Positions 26,964 to 35,862 of a stretch of DNA of 64,000 nucleotides are shown piece after piece. Location of the stretch: NCBI GenBank assembly GCA_965226215.1, contig CBDDCH010000002.1, positions 1,116,001 through 1,180,000 on the forward strand. The letters run 5' to 3'. Each line of letters opens with the position of its first letter. Position 1 is the stretch's first letter. Origin of the DNA: G963668345 sp965226215 (GTDB lineage Bacteria > Acidobacteriota > Terriglobia > Bryobacterales > UBA6623). The notes beneath the pieces were generated by a model. The model saw nothing but the letters and a program-made list of their open reading frames with translations, ran no database searches and had not been told where the DNA came from. The position numbers were made by a program, and so were the translations under genes.

Positions 26964-28544
26964 ATGAGTCGCTTCGCACCGCTTGCCGAGGTGTTGCTTC
27001 GGCGCCCGCTTCCTTTCTTTTTGCTGCTGCAGGCGGGCCTGCTTTTCTACCGCATCGATCTGCTGCCCGTTTGGGGTGACGAGCAGTTCACCCTGAACGT
27101 GGTCGCCCGGCCGTGGACCGAGATCCCGAGCGCTCTGGCAGCCGACATCCACCCTCCGCTCTACTATTTTTTGACCAAGGCCTGGATCGCACTGCCCTGG
27201 CCCGGCTCACTTCTGACACAGGTACGCGCGCTTTCCGTTGCGTGGGCCCTTCTGTCCACGGTCCTGTTTTGTTTCTTGTGGCTCAGGAACAGCAGCCGTT
27301 CCACGAGAGTGTGGTTTTTGGCCCTGTGGAGTCTTTCGCCTGCCCTAGTCTTGTACTCGCGCATGGCGCGTTCCTACAGCTTGCAAGTGTTCTTGAGCTG
27401 TTTGCTCTTGTGGCTGGCGGTGCAGTGGACCAGGGAACCGATGCGGAAGCGGCTGGTGGCTTCCTATACGGTCGTTGCGGCTTTGCTCTTGTACACCCAT
27501 TACTTGCCCGCTTTGGCGATCGTCGGAGCCGTGAACATATTGCTGCTGGCACGCGGCCTGCGACATCGGAAATGGCGCGTGCTGGCGCCGCTGGCGGCTT
27601 CCAACCTGTTGCTGACGCTGCTCTACGCGCCGTGGCTACCCTTCCTGCGGGCTGCCATGACACGTTTGTTCACAACCGAGTCGTACTCGTTGGCGGATAG
27701 CGCCGTCGTTGAGCCGGCTTTGCGCTTGGCCTTCAGCTTTGTCTCTTTCACGTACGGAGAATCGATTTCCGTTTGGGGTCTTGCGGTCGGGCTGTTGATC
27801 GGTCCCCTCGTCGGTTGGATGGTCTGGCGTGGCGCGAACAGCTCCCCGGGATGGCTGGTTGTCGTGGGACTCTCTGCCGCGATTGCCTACCTGGGCGCTA
27901 CGGCATGGGTGAGTGTGCCCTTTACACCGGCACGGATGCTGTTTCTGCTGCCGTTTTACCTTCTCTTGCTCGTGCGCGGGAAAGAACGGAAGCCGCGACT
28001 GGGTCTGGCTGTTTGCAGCGGTATCTTGCTTGTCGGCGTGAGCTCACTCTGGAGTTACTTCCACAAAGCTAACTTTCTCAACAAAGGGTACGTACTGCCG
28101 TTTGAAGAGATGGCGGCGTACGTGAAGGGCCAACCTGAGGCCGACAGCGCTCTGATTTTGGTGGATCGGTGGAACAGTGACCCCCAACCCTTCCGGGCGG
28201 CGCTCGGCGATGGCTTCTCCCCCCTTCTCATCTACGGGCAGAAGTCTGTGCGGAAAGCGCGCCAGCGCGTTCTGCGTGATCGGCCGCACAGGATCTGGTA
28301 TCTGCGCAATACTCACGACATCTCGCCCGATTCCTTGAACAAAAGGCTGGAGGCGGAGCTGGCCGCCACGTATGACGGCCGGCGTCATTTGTTCCTGCCT
28401 TATTCGCCGCTCGATCGGGTCGCCGCGCAGCTACTGGGTGACAAGAACCCACCAACCCATCACTATCAGGTGCTCGAGCTGCGGCGGCGAGGCAACGAAG
28501 CATCTTCAGAAGGTGGCGCCCTTAGGGAACCGATCCCGCCATAG
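26964..28544 (+). CDS. GT39/ArnT-like membrane glycosyltransferase
   Basis: A 526-residue integral membrane protein with about ten helices and a hydrophilic C-terminal domain of about 130 residues outside the membrane. The first periplasmic loop has the GT-C acidic motif PVWGDEQFT, followed by ADIHPPLYY, both typical of the dolichyl/undecaprenyl-phosphate-mannose transferase family (GT39, GT83). Such enzymes transfer a sugar from a lipid-linked donor to protein or lipid. It probably forms an operon with the epimerase. Acceptor unknown. Confidence 0.8.
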   Translation: MSRFAPLAEVLLRRPLPFFLLLQAGLLFYRIDLLPVWGDEQFTLNVVARPWTEIPSALAADIHPPLYYFLTKAWIALPWPGSLLTQVRALSVAWALLSTVLFCFLWLRNSSRSTRVWFLALWSLSPALVLYSRMARSYSLQVFLSCLLLWLAVQWTREPMRKRLVASYTVVAALLLYTHYLPALAIVGAVNILLLARGLRHRKWRVLAPLAASNLLLTLLYAPWLPFLRAAMTRLFTTESYSLADSAVVEPALRLAFSFVSFTYGESISVWGLAVGLLIGPLVGWMVWRGANSSPGWLVVVGLSAAIAYLGATAWVSVPFTPARMLFLLPFYLLLLVRGKERKPRLGLAVCSGILLVGVSSLWSYFHKANFLNKGYVLPFEEMAAYVKGQPEADSALILVDRWNSDPQPFRAALGDGFSPLLIYGQKSVRKARQRVLRDRPHRIWYLRNTHDISPDSLNKRLEAELAATYDGRRHLFLPYSPLDRVAAQLLGDKNPPTHHYQVLELRRRGNEASSEGGALREPIPP

Positions 28545-28658
28545 CCCGCAAAAGGATGATCGGCGACTGTGCTCGACGATTAGCGTATTCTGAAGGAAGA
28601 AGGCTTGATATACTTTTGTTTCGTCTCGGCTTCGGTCGGGGCTCGCCGGTAGGCAAGT

Positions 28659-29663
28659 ATGTCTGAAAAAGGAACCAAGGTCGCATCGGGGACAGAGGCT
28701 GAGGAGAAGGCCATCTATCTCTTGAAACCCCGTGGCTTTTGCGCCGGCGTAGTTCGAGCGATTGATATCGTAGAGTTGGCGCTCAAGGTTTACGGGCCCC
28801 CGATTTATGTCCGCAAGGAAATTGTTCACAATCGTCATGTTGTGGACGATCTGGCGAGCCGGGGAGCTGTCTTTGTCGACGAGCTGAGCGAGGTACCCGC
28901 CGGGAGTCGCGCGGTTTACAGCGCGCACGGTGTCGCTCCCGAGGTGCGGCGGGAGGCAAGTGAGCGTGGGTTGGATGTCATTGATGCGACCTGCCCCCTG
29001 GTAACGAAAGTACACTTGGAGGCCGTCCGCTTCGCGCGCCAGGGGGGAACGATTCTATTGATCGGACACCGTGACCACGACGAGGTCATCGGCACAATGG
29101 GGGAAGCCCCGGATCGCACGATTGTCGTCTCCACGGCCGAGGAGGCGCAGACGGTTCAAGTGCCTGATCCGGAGAAAGTTTGCTATCTGACGCAAACGAC
29201 CTTGAGTCTGGACGAAGCGAACGTTATCATTACTGAACTGAAGAAACGCTTTGCGAACATGGAAGGTCCCCCAGCCCAAGACATCTGTTACGCCACCGAG
29301 AATCGTCAACAGGCGGTCAAGAGGGTCGCACCACGTTGTGACTTGCTGCTGGTCGTCGGATCGCAAAACAGTTCCAACTCACGCCGCCTGGTTGAGGTGG
29401 GAGAGAATTTGGGCGCCCCCGGCTATCTGATCGACGATGAGATCGACCTGGATGCTCGCTGGTTCGAGGGCGTCAAGACCGTTGCCGTGACCGCCGGCGC
29501 CTCCGCGCCCGAATCTTTAGTGCAGCGCGTAATTCATCACCTTTCTCGATTCGGCTTTGCCCGGGTTGAAGAGGTCGAAGTCATTGAAGAGGACGTAAAA
29601 TTCTCCCTTCCGCCGGAGCTGTCACCCTACGAAGGTGAACTGACGCAGATCGCCAACCTATGA
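28659..29663 (+). CDS. ispH: HMBPP reductase (MEP pathway)
   Basis: 4-hydroxy-3-methylbut-2-enyl diphosphate reductase, the last step of the MEP pathway, making IPP and DMAPP. The 334-residue protein has the three iron-sulfur cysteines in PRGFCAGV (residue 28), DATCPLV (about 112) and DICYATENRQ (about 210), plus the conserved SAHGV and GSQNSSNS motifs. An N-terminal extension of about 17 residues precedes the core. Its stop codon overlaps the shc start (ATGA), coupling precursor supply to hopanoid synthesis. Confidence 0.95.
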   Translation: MSEKGTKVASGTEAEEKAIYLLKPRGFCAGVVRAIDIVELALKVYGPPIYVRKEIVHNRHVVDDLASRGAVFVDELSEVPAGSRAVYSAHGVAPEVRREASERGLDVIDATCPLVTKVHLEAVRFARQGGTILLIGHRDHDEVIGTMGEAPDRTIVVSTAEEAQTVQVPDPEKVCYLTQTTLSLDEANVIITELKKRFANMEGPPAQDICYATENRQQAVKRVAPRCDLLLVVGSQNSSNSRRLVEVGENLGAPGYLIDDEIDLDARWFEGVKTVAVTAGASAPESLVQRVIHHLSRFGFARVEEVEVIEEDVKFSLPPELSPYEGELTQIANL

Positions 29664-31627
29664 CGCGTGCCAATCGCGCCGCCCTCGCCGCCACTGCCGT
29701 TGCTCGTGCCCCGGCCCAGTCTTTGCTGCAGGTCGAGGATGCGATTGACCGGGCCACCCGCCACTTACTCTCCCTCCAAGCTCCCGAGGGTTACTGGGTG
29801 GCCGAGCTGGAAGCCGACACCACCCTGCAGGCTGATTACATTCTGCTGCAATTGTGGCTCTATCCGCCTGGGCCCGACGGTACTTGGGATCCTCCGACTC
29901 GTTCCCGAGTGAACAAGGCGGCGCGCCAGATTCTTTCTCGCCAGTTGCCCGGCGGCGGGTGGCAGATATACCCCGGGGGAAGCGCGCACGCCAACGCCTC
30001 GGTGAAATCCTATGTGGCTCTCAAAATCGCGGGTTTGCCCGACTGCGATGCGGCGCTCGAGAAGGCCAAGCGAAAGATCCTCGAGCTCGGTGGCGTCGAA
30101 GCGGCATATAGCTACATAAAGATCTACCTGAGTTTCTTCGGGCTTTATGATCGCGAGAAGACCCCAACGATTCCTCCTGAACTCTTCCTGTTGCCGAAGA
30201 AGGCGCGCTTCAACATCTACGACATGTCGTCGTGGACTCGGACGATGATAGCGCCGCTGGCTATCTTGACCGCCCTGCGAGCGTCGCGGCCGATCCCCGC
30301 TGGTCTTGAGATACGCGAGATCATCACGGGAAGGGAACCGCCAAAGCCGGAATTCTTTAGTTGGCGCAACCTGCTCATGTGCGTCGACGAGGGCTTAAAG
30401 CTGTGGGAAAAGAGAGGCTCATGGCTGACCCGCAGAAAGGCCATCAATGCGACGAAGAAATGGATGTTCGAGCGCCTGGAGAACTCGGACGGGTTGGGGG
30501 CTATTTTCCCGCCCATGATGAATTCCATTATGGCGCTCACCGAGCTGGGCTACGGCCTCGACCACCCACTGCTGAAAAGGGAAATCGAAAAGTTCGACCA
30601 GCTGCTTGTCGAGGAGGATGATGTCCTTCGTGTGCAGCCCTGCCTGTCGCCGGTGTGGGACACGGCCATCGGCTCCTACGCCCTAGGATCGGCAAACCCG
30701 GAGCCGGACGCCGAAGTCACAGCCGCACTCCGTCGGGCAGCCGATTGGCTGCTCACGAAGGAGGTCCGCCACTATGGCGACTGGTCGGTGAAGAACGACA
30801 AGGCTGCCCCAGGAGGCTGGTACTTCGAGTTCTCCAACGAGTTTTACCCGGACACGGACGACACCGCCAAGGTCCTTCTTGCGATGCAATACGCTCGCGC
30901 CCGAGACCAACAGGCCCAGCGAGCTGCCGAACAACGGGCGGTCGCGTGGCTGCTGAGCATGCAATCAAAGGATGGCGGCTGGGCGGGGTTCGACGTAGAC
31001 AATGACAATCAATACTTGACCTACTTGCCCTTCGCCGACCATAACGCGATGCTGGACCCGACTTGCGCCGACGTCACCGGCCGAGTCCTGGAGGCCTTGT
31101 GCCGGGTGGGACCCGGCAGGCACCATGCCGCGGTCTGGCGAGGCGTCGAATACCTAAAGAACACCCAGGAGGAAGACGGCAGCTGGTCAGGCCGCTGGGG
31201 CGTGAACTACATCTATGGGACGTGCTTTGCGTTGCGAGGTCTTCGCGCCGCTGAAGAGGACGAGCGTGAGCCCTACATCATTCGTGCAGGCGAGTGGCTG
31301 CGATCTATCCAGAACACCGACGGCGGGTGGGGCGAAACCTGTGCCAGCTATGACGATCCCCGCTTGAAATCGGAAGGCGAAAGCGCCCCCTCGCAAACCG
31401 CCTGGGGGCTGATGGGACTTTTCGCCAGTGGAGACTATAGCAGCGACAGGGTAGAGGCCGGCATTCGATACTTATCGTCGAATCAGAACGCCGACGGCTC
31501 GTGGGACGAAGATGCTTGGACCGGGACGGGATTTCCTCGGGTCATCTATTTGAGGTATCACCTTTATGGGCAATATTTCCCGCTGATGGCGCTAGGAGCT
31601 TATAAAGACTGGCTGCGGGGTCAGTGA
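29660..31627 (+). CDS. shc: Squalene-hopene cyclase
   Basis: Cyclises squalene to hopene and hopanol. The 655-residue protein shows the catalytic DxDD motif as DTDD in YPDTDDTAKV (about residue 397) and many QW repeats (QNTDGGWGE, QNADGSWDE, QSKDGGWAG). The length is normal for the family, and a membrane-associated N-terminal segment is expected. It overlaps ispH by 4 bp and is followed after 160 bp by the hpnG-like gene. The downstream hpnC, hpnD and hpnE provide its substrate. Confidence 0.96.
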   Translation: MTRANRAALAATAVARAPAQSLLQVEDAIDRATRHLLSLQAPEGYWVAELEADTTLQADYILLQLWLYPPGPDGTWDPPTRSRVNKAARQILSRQLPGGGWQIYPGGSAHANASVKSYVALKIAGLPDCDAALEKAKRKILELGGVEAAYSYIKIYLSFFGLYDREKTPTIPPELFLLPKKARFNIYDMSSWTRTMIAPLAILTALRASRPIPAGLEIREIITGREPPKPEFFSWRNLLMCVDEGLKLWEKRGSWLTRRKAINATKKWMFERLENSDGLGAIFPPMMNSIMALTELGYGLDHPLLKREIEKFDQLLVEEDDVLRVQPCLSPVWDTAIGSYALGSANPEPDAEVTAALRRAADWLLTKEVRHYGDWSVKNDKAAPGGWYFEFSNEFYPDTDDTAKVLLAMQYARARDQQAQRAAEQRAVAWLLSMQSKDGGWAGFDVDNDNQYLTYLPFADHNAMLDPTCADVTGRVLEALCRVGPGRHHAAVWRGVEYLKNTQEEDGSWSGRWGVNYIYGTCFALRGLRAAEEDEREPYIIRAGEWLRSIQNTDGGWGETCASYDDPRLKSEGESAPSQTAWGLMGLFASGDYSSDRVEAGIRYLSSNQNADGSWDEDAWTGTGFPRVIYLRYHLYGQYFPLMALGAYKDWLRGQ

Positions 31628-31787
31628 CGACAGTGGGTAGCCCATTGACTTCCGCTCTCGCCCTTTCGCTTCCATGACCCTTCCGTCCGCCGGAACCTGA
31701 CGCCGGGTCCTGGAAAAACGTTGCTCCGCAGACATCAGTCTGAGCTGGAACGCGGCTAGTCGACAATGCTCTCCGGCAGCGTATCTA

Positions 31788-32516
31788 ATGGCTTCAAGGC
31801 ACCGAGTGCTTCTCGTGGTCTCCGGGGACCGGCGGGAATTGGCGGGATTCGCGGAACCGGGCAGCGGTCTTACGCCGCTTTCGTTCGGTGTCCGCTGGAG
31901 CGCGTGGGCGAATCTGAACGGCCGGCGGGCTCTCTTGATCGCCCACGGGCCCGGGCGCGAGAACGCGGCCCAAGGAGTTGAACTTGCTTGCCGGAATTTT
32001 GACGTGGGTGCTATGTTGTCGGCAGGCTGGGTTGGGGCGCTGGACCCGGAATTGAAAGTCGGGACGACTCTGATCGTGCACCGTATCATACAGTTCAACC
32101 CGCGTGTAGAGTATGCTGTAAGGTTGCCCGTAGGCTCTGGGGAGCCGCGGCCCCGAGCGGGTGCGCTGCTGACGATTGACGAAGTTGCGCAAGATCCCGA
32201 CAAGAAGGCTCAACTCCGGGTCACGGGCGCAGCCGCGGTAGACATGGAAGCCTCGGCCGTGGCGGCGGAAGCGGCGAGGCGGGATTTGCCGTTTTATTGC
32301 TTGCGCGCCGTCAGCGATGAAGCCGATGCCTCTTTACCTATTGACTGGAATCGCGCCCGGCGATCGGACGGCACGTTCTCAGGCTGGCGCCTCTTAGCTC
32401 AGGCGGCCGCGCATCCCCGGCATTGGAGAAAATTGCACGTGCTCCGACGCGATGCACAAAGGGCTTCGGCGGCGCTCGGGCGGCTGTTCCGGCAGTGCCG
32501 CTTTGATTTCGACTAG
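31788..32516 (+). CDS. hpnG: Hopanoid-associated nucleosidase/phosphorylase HpnG-like
   Basis: A 242-residue member of the nucleoside phosphorylase superfamily. The signature AAAVDMEASAVA is the purine-nucleosidase active-site helix, and HGPGRENAAQG and SAGWVGAL form the base and sugar pocket. In hopanoid clusters the homologue HpnG removes adenine from adenosylhopane to leave ribosylhopane. No hpnH (the radical SAM enzyme making adenosylhopane) is in the window, so either it lies elsewhere or the protein acts on another nucleoside. The position after shc supports HpnG. Confidence 0.75.
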   Translation: MASRHRVLLVVSGDRRELAGFAEPGSGLTPLSFGVRWSAWANLNGRRALLIAHGPGRENAAQGVELACRNFDVGAMLSAGWVGALDPELKVGTTLIVHRIIQFNPRVEYAVRLPVGSGEPRPRAGALLTIDEVAQDPDKKAQLRVTGAAAVDMEASAVAAEAARRDLPFYCLRAVSDEADASLPIDWNRARRSDGTFSGWRLLAQAAAHPRHWRKLHVLRRDAQRASAALGRLFRQCRFDFD

Positions 32517-32535
32517 CATTTGATTTCAACCGGCT

Positions 32536-33633
32536 ATGATAAGCGCTTCCGCAGCGGCGGTCCCCGATGCCATGGCGGCATCGGTGTACCGCGGAAACAG
32601 CCGCCTACAACTGGAGAGAGTGACCGTTCCCGAGATCGGGCCGGGCGAACTGCTGGTCCGGGTCGAGGCTTGCGGCATTTGCCACACGGACCTCAAGAAG
32701 ATCGAGTACGACCTGCTTGCGCCGCCGCGCATCTATGGGCATGAGACGGCGGGGGTTGTCGTCTCCGCCGGCCGGGACGTCCAGGGCTTTGTCCCGGGGG
32801 AGCGCGTTTGCTTGTTTCATCACGTCCCCTGCCGGGATTGCTTTTATTGCCAAAAGGGCGACTACGCGCAGTGCGCGACCTACAAGCGCGTCGGGGTCAC
32901 GGCAGGGTTTGAACCGGCGGGCGGCGGCTTCGCGCAATACGTTCGCGTCATGGACTGGATCGTTCAGCGCGGGGTGATCCGCATCCCCGCGGGCGTGGGC
33001 TTTGACCGCGCCAGCTTCGTGGAACCGGTCAACACCTGCATGAAGGCGCTCGCAAAATGTCGGGTGGCGCCCGAGGAAGTGGTTCTGGTGATGGGGCAAG
33101 GGCCGATCGGACTGATTTTCACCTGGCTGCTCGCGCAAATGGGTGTCGAGAGGGTGTATGCCACGGATTTGATACCGGCGCGGCTGGAGACGTCGCGATG
33201 CCTCGGAGCTCGAGAAGCGTGGAATGCCTCCGAGACTGATTCCATCTCCGAGATCCGCGGGTTGACCCACGGCCGGGGCGCTGATCTGGCCGTCGTTGCG
33301 GCCTCGGCTCCTGGAATCGTTGAGCAGGCCCTGGCGGCATCCCGGCCCGGCGGTCGGGTGATGTTATTCGCGCAAACTTCGGCCAAGGAGACTTTCACGT
33401 TGCGCGGCGACATGCTGTGCGCCGAAGAACGGAGCGTGTTCGGCTCTTACAGCGCCTCGGTCGATTTGCATCAGGAGTCGGCCCAGCTGGTGTGGCGGAA
33501 CGGCTTTCCGGTGGAGGAATTGGTTTCTCATCGCCTCGGACTCGATGAGATCACGCGTGGCATCGAAATGGCTCGTCATCCTACGAATGGTTCGCTAAAG
33601 TTGATTGTGCATCCGCAGAGGTATTCATCGTGA
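32536..33633 (+). CDS. Zinc-dependent alcohol dehydrogenase 1 of the hopanoid cluster
   Basis: A 365-residue medium-chain dehydrogenase. Catalytic zinc ligands are the Cys in ACGICHTD and the His-Glu in YGHETAG; the structural zinc lobe is complete as CRDCFYCQKGDYAQC. The nucleotide loop is GQGPIGLIF. The N-terminus is variable: the ATG at 32536 or the later MAASVYRGN start are both possible. It starts 19 bp after hpnG and overlaps the next dehydrogenase by 4 bp, so it belongs to the hopanoid operon. No standard hpn letter covers it; a role in side-chain reduction is a hypothesis. Confidence 0.85.
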   Translation: MISASAAAVPDAMAASVYRGNSRLQLERVTVPEIGPGELLVRVEACGICHTDLKKIEYDLLAPPRIYGHETAGVVVSAGRDVQGFVPGERVCLFHHVPCRDCFYCQKGDYAQCATYKRVGVTAGFEPAGGGFAQYVRVMDWIVQRGVIRIPAGVGFDRASFVEPVNTCMKALAKCRVAPEEVVLVMGQGPIGLIFTWLLAQMGVERVYATDLIPARLETSRCLGAREAWNASETDSISEIRGLTHGRGADLAVVAASAPGIVEQALAASRPGGRVMLFAQTSAKETFTLRGDMLCAEERSVFGSYSASVDLHQESAQLVWRNGFPVEELVSHRLGLDEITRGIEMARHPTNGSLKLIVHPQRYSS

Positions 33634-34673
33634 AACAGACTATGCTAGCCGCCGTCCTCTATGGCGAGGAAGAGCTCCGTGTGGAACCGGTCGCCTTGCC
33701 GCGGATTGGGCCTGCCGACATCTTGGTAAAGGTTCGGGTGGCGCTAACTTGCGGTACGGACCTGAAAGTCTTCCGGCGAGGATATCATGCTCGCATGATT
33801 CAGCCTCCCGCGATTCTGGGTCACGAGCTGGCGGGAGATATCGTCAACGTCGGCTCGGAGGTACAAGACTTCCGCACCGGGCAGCGGGTCGTGGCGGCAA
33901 ACTCGGCGCCCTGTTGGAACTGTTACTACTGTCGGCACAAGCAAGAGAACCTCTGCGAAAATCTGCTGTTTAACAATGGCGCTTACGCGGAATACGCGCG
34001 CATTCCCGGCCCGATCGTCCGCTGCAACACCCATGAGGTTCCCGAAGGTATCGATTACCGGGACGCAGCCTTGATCGAGCCGCTGGCTTGCGTATTGCGG
34101 GCACTAGAGGCTACACAGGTCCGCGTGGACGACACCCTGGCCGTGATGGGGCTCGGTCCGATCGGGCTCATGTTTGTTCGCCTGGCGAAGCTCAAGGGTG
34201 CCCGTGTTATCGCCTTAGGCCGTCGTCAGACGCAGTTGGACCACGCGGAGCGGATGGGGGCGGACGAGCTCGTTTTGGCTGAGCCTGGAGCCGACCCAGT
34301 CAAAGCCGTTCGGCGCCTAACAGGCGGGTCTCGCGGCGCTGACATCGTGATCGAAGCGGTCGGCGCCCCCGAAACCTGGCAAGCAGCAGTCGCGATGGTT
34401 CGCAGCGGAGGCATTGTCAATTTGTTCGGCGGTTGTCCCTCCGAAAGTACTATTTCGGTGGACACATCCCAGATTCATTACTCGGAAATCACGCTGCAAT
34501 CGAGTTTCCACCATACGCCGACTCACATCTTGAAAGCCCTGGATATCATTTGCCGAAAGCAGCTACAGGCTTCCGACTTTGTGATTGATGAGGCTCCTCT
34601 TGCGGATCTCCTGCGAGTCTTCCGGCAGATGATGAGCCACAACGGCCACCTGAAAACCGCGATTCTTCCCTAG
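33630..34673 (+). CDS. Zinc-dependent alcohol dehydrogenase 2 of the hopanoid cluster
   Basis: A 347-residue medium-chain dehydrogenase related to the preceding one but clearly diverged. It keeps the catalytic zinc site (LTCGTDLK, LGHELAG) and a structural zinc lobe CWNCYYCRHKQENLC, with the nucleotide loop GLGPIGLMF. It starts at GTG overlapping the upstream stop (GTGA). Tandem divergent pairs of this kind often act on related substrates or as a heteromer. After it comes a 220-bp gap containing a perfect hairpin, then hpnC. Substrate unknown. Confidence 0.85.
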   Translation: MKQTMLAAVLYGEEELRVEPVALPRIGPADILVKVRVALTCGTDLKVFRRGYHARMIQPPAILGHELAGDIVNVGSEVQDFRTGQRVVAANSAPCWNCYYCRHKQENLCENLLFNNGAYAEYARIPGPIVRCNTHEVPEGIDYRDAALIEPLACVLRALEATQVRVDDTLAVMGLGPIGLMFVRLAKLKGARVIALGRRQTQLDHAERMGADELVLAEPGADPVKAVRRLTGGSRGADIVIEAVGAPETWQAAVAMVRSGGIVNLFGGCPSESTISVDTSQIHYSEITLQSSFHHTPTHILKALDIICRKQLQASDFVIDEAPLADLLRVFRQMMSHNGHLKTAILP

Positions 34674-34747
34674 ATTGGGTCGCCCGAGGTCAGGCAGTTT
34701 GCCGGCCCAGCGGATTTCTCTCTGCCGTCCGCGGCAGTCCCACTTGA

Positions 34748-34770
34748 ACCGCGCAGGGCGCCTGCGCGGT
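34748..34770. other. Perfect GC-rich hairpin upstream of hpnC
   Basis: ACCGCGCAGG and CCTGCGCGGT pair perfectly (10 bp) around a 3-base loop. There is no T-run after it, so it does not look like a classic terminator; it could be a transcript-processing or protein-binding site between the dehydrogenases and hpnC. Confidence 0.5.
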
Positions 34771-34896
34771 AATGTCATAGTGGAATGCCGGCGGGCGGAA
34801 GAGATGAGCAGGCAGTCAGGGACGAAACAACGGCCCGCGTGTGGAGTTCTTCACGCCTGTTTCGGACCTGTGTCCGCTAGGAAGTGAGTCTCTGCC

Positions 34897-35862
34897 GTGA
34901 AGCGCTTCTTACAACCGGCTGAATTCAGCGAAGTCTATGGGACAGACAACTTGCAGGCCTGGCCCCTAGGCGATTCGCTCGCCTACACGCGCTGGTTGGC
35001 GCAGGTTCACTACGAGAACTTTCACGTTGTCAGTCTGTTGTTGCCCCGTCGCCTGCGCCAGGATTTTCGCAACGTCTACAGTTTTTGTCGCTGGTCGGAT
35101 GATCTGGGCGACGAAATCGGAGATCCGCGGCGCAGCCTTGAGTTACTAGAGTGGTGGAGCGGCGAGCTTAAAGCCATGTATCAAGGCGCCGCTCGGCATC
35201 CCGTGTTTGTCGCCTTGAAGCAGACCGTCGAAACGCACGGTATCCCCGAGCAGCCCTTCGCCGACTTGATCCACGCTTTCATTGAGGATCAGCGCGTGAC
35301 TCGATACGCGACCTATGAGGACCTGCTTGGCTACTGCCGCTACTCGGCCAACCCGGTGGGCCGGCTTGTGCTCGATTTGTGCGGCTACACGGACGAGCCG
35401 CGAAGACAGCTCGCCGACGATACCTGCACGGCCCTACAGCTGACGAACTTCTGGCAGGACGTCGGCCGCGACTGGGAGAAGGGCCGCGTCTATATACCTC
35501 TGGAGGATATGGACCGCCACGGCTACTCGATCGAGAATCTGGAGCGCGACCTGGAGCAAGAGGCAGCCCGTCCCGCCTTTCGCAACCTCATGCGAGAGCT
35601 GGTCGAGCGGACGGAGAAACTTTTTCAAAAAGGGCTTCCGCTGGTTGATCTTGTCGGCCGGCGCCTCTCGATCGATGTGGAATTGTTCAGCCGAGGAGGC
35701 CTGGGGATTCTGGAGATGATTCGTCGGCAAGACTACGACACCGTGGCGCGGCGGCCGAAGTTGCGAAAGTGGGATCGCTTCCAGCTCCTTTCGCGAGTTG
35801 TCAGCCGGCAGCTCGTCGGCCGTCCCCGGCTCAAGGCCAAGACGCAACATGCCTACCGTTGA
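34897..35862 (+). CDS. hpnC: Hydroxysqualene synthase HpnC
   Basis: A 321-residue class I prenyl-condensing enzyme. First Asp-rich motif is WSDDLGDEIGD after YSFCR, second is TNFWQDVGRDW. Together with HpnD and HpnE it makes squalene from two farnesyl diphosphates; HpnC converts presqualene diphosphate to hydroxysqualene. Order and similarity identify it as HpnC rather than HpnD. It overlaps hpnD by 14 bp. The start at 34897 is GTG after a plausible ribosome-binding site; the conserved core begins a few residues later. Confidence 0.92.
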   Translation: MKRFLQPAEFSEVYGTDNLQAWPLGDSLAYTRWLAQVHYENFHVVSLLLPRRLRQDFRNVYSFCRWSDDLGDEIGDPRRSLELLEWWSGELKAMYQGAARHPVFVALKQTVETHGIPEQPFADLIHAFIEDQRVTRYATYEDLLGYCRYSANPVGRLVLDLCGYTDEPRRQLADDTCTALQLTNFWQDVGRDWEKGRVYIPLEDMDRHGYSIENLERDLEQEAARPAFRNLMRELVERTEKLFQKGLPLVDLVGRRLSIDVELFSRGGLGILEMIRRQDYDTVARRPKLRKWDRFQLLSRVVSRQLVGRPRLKAKTQHAYR

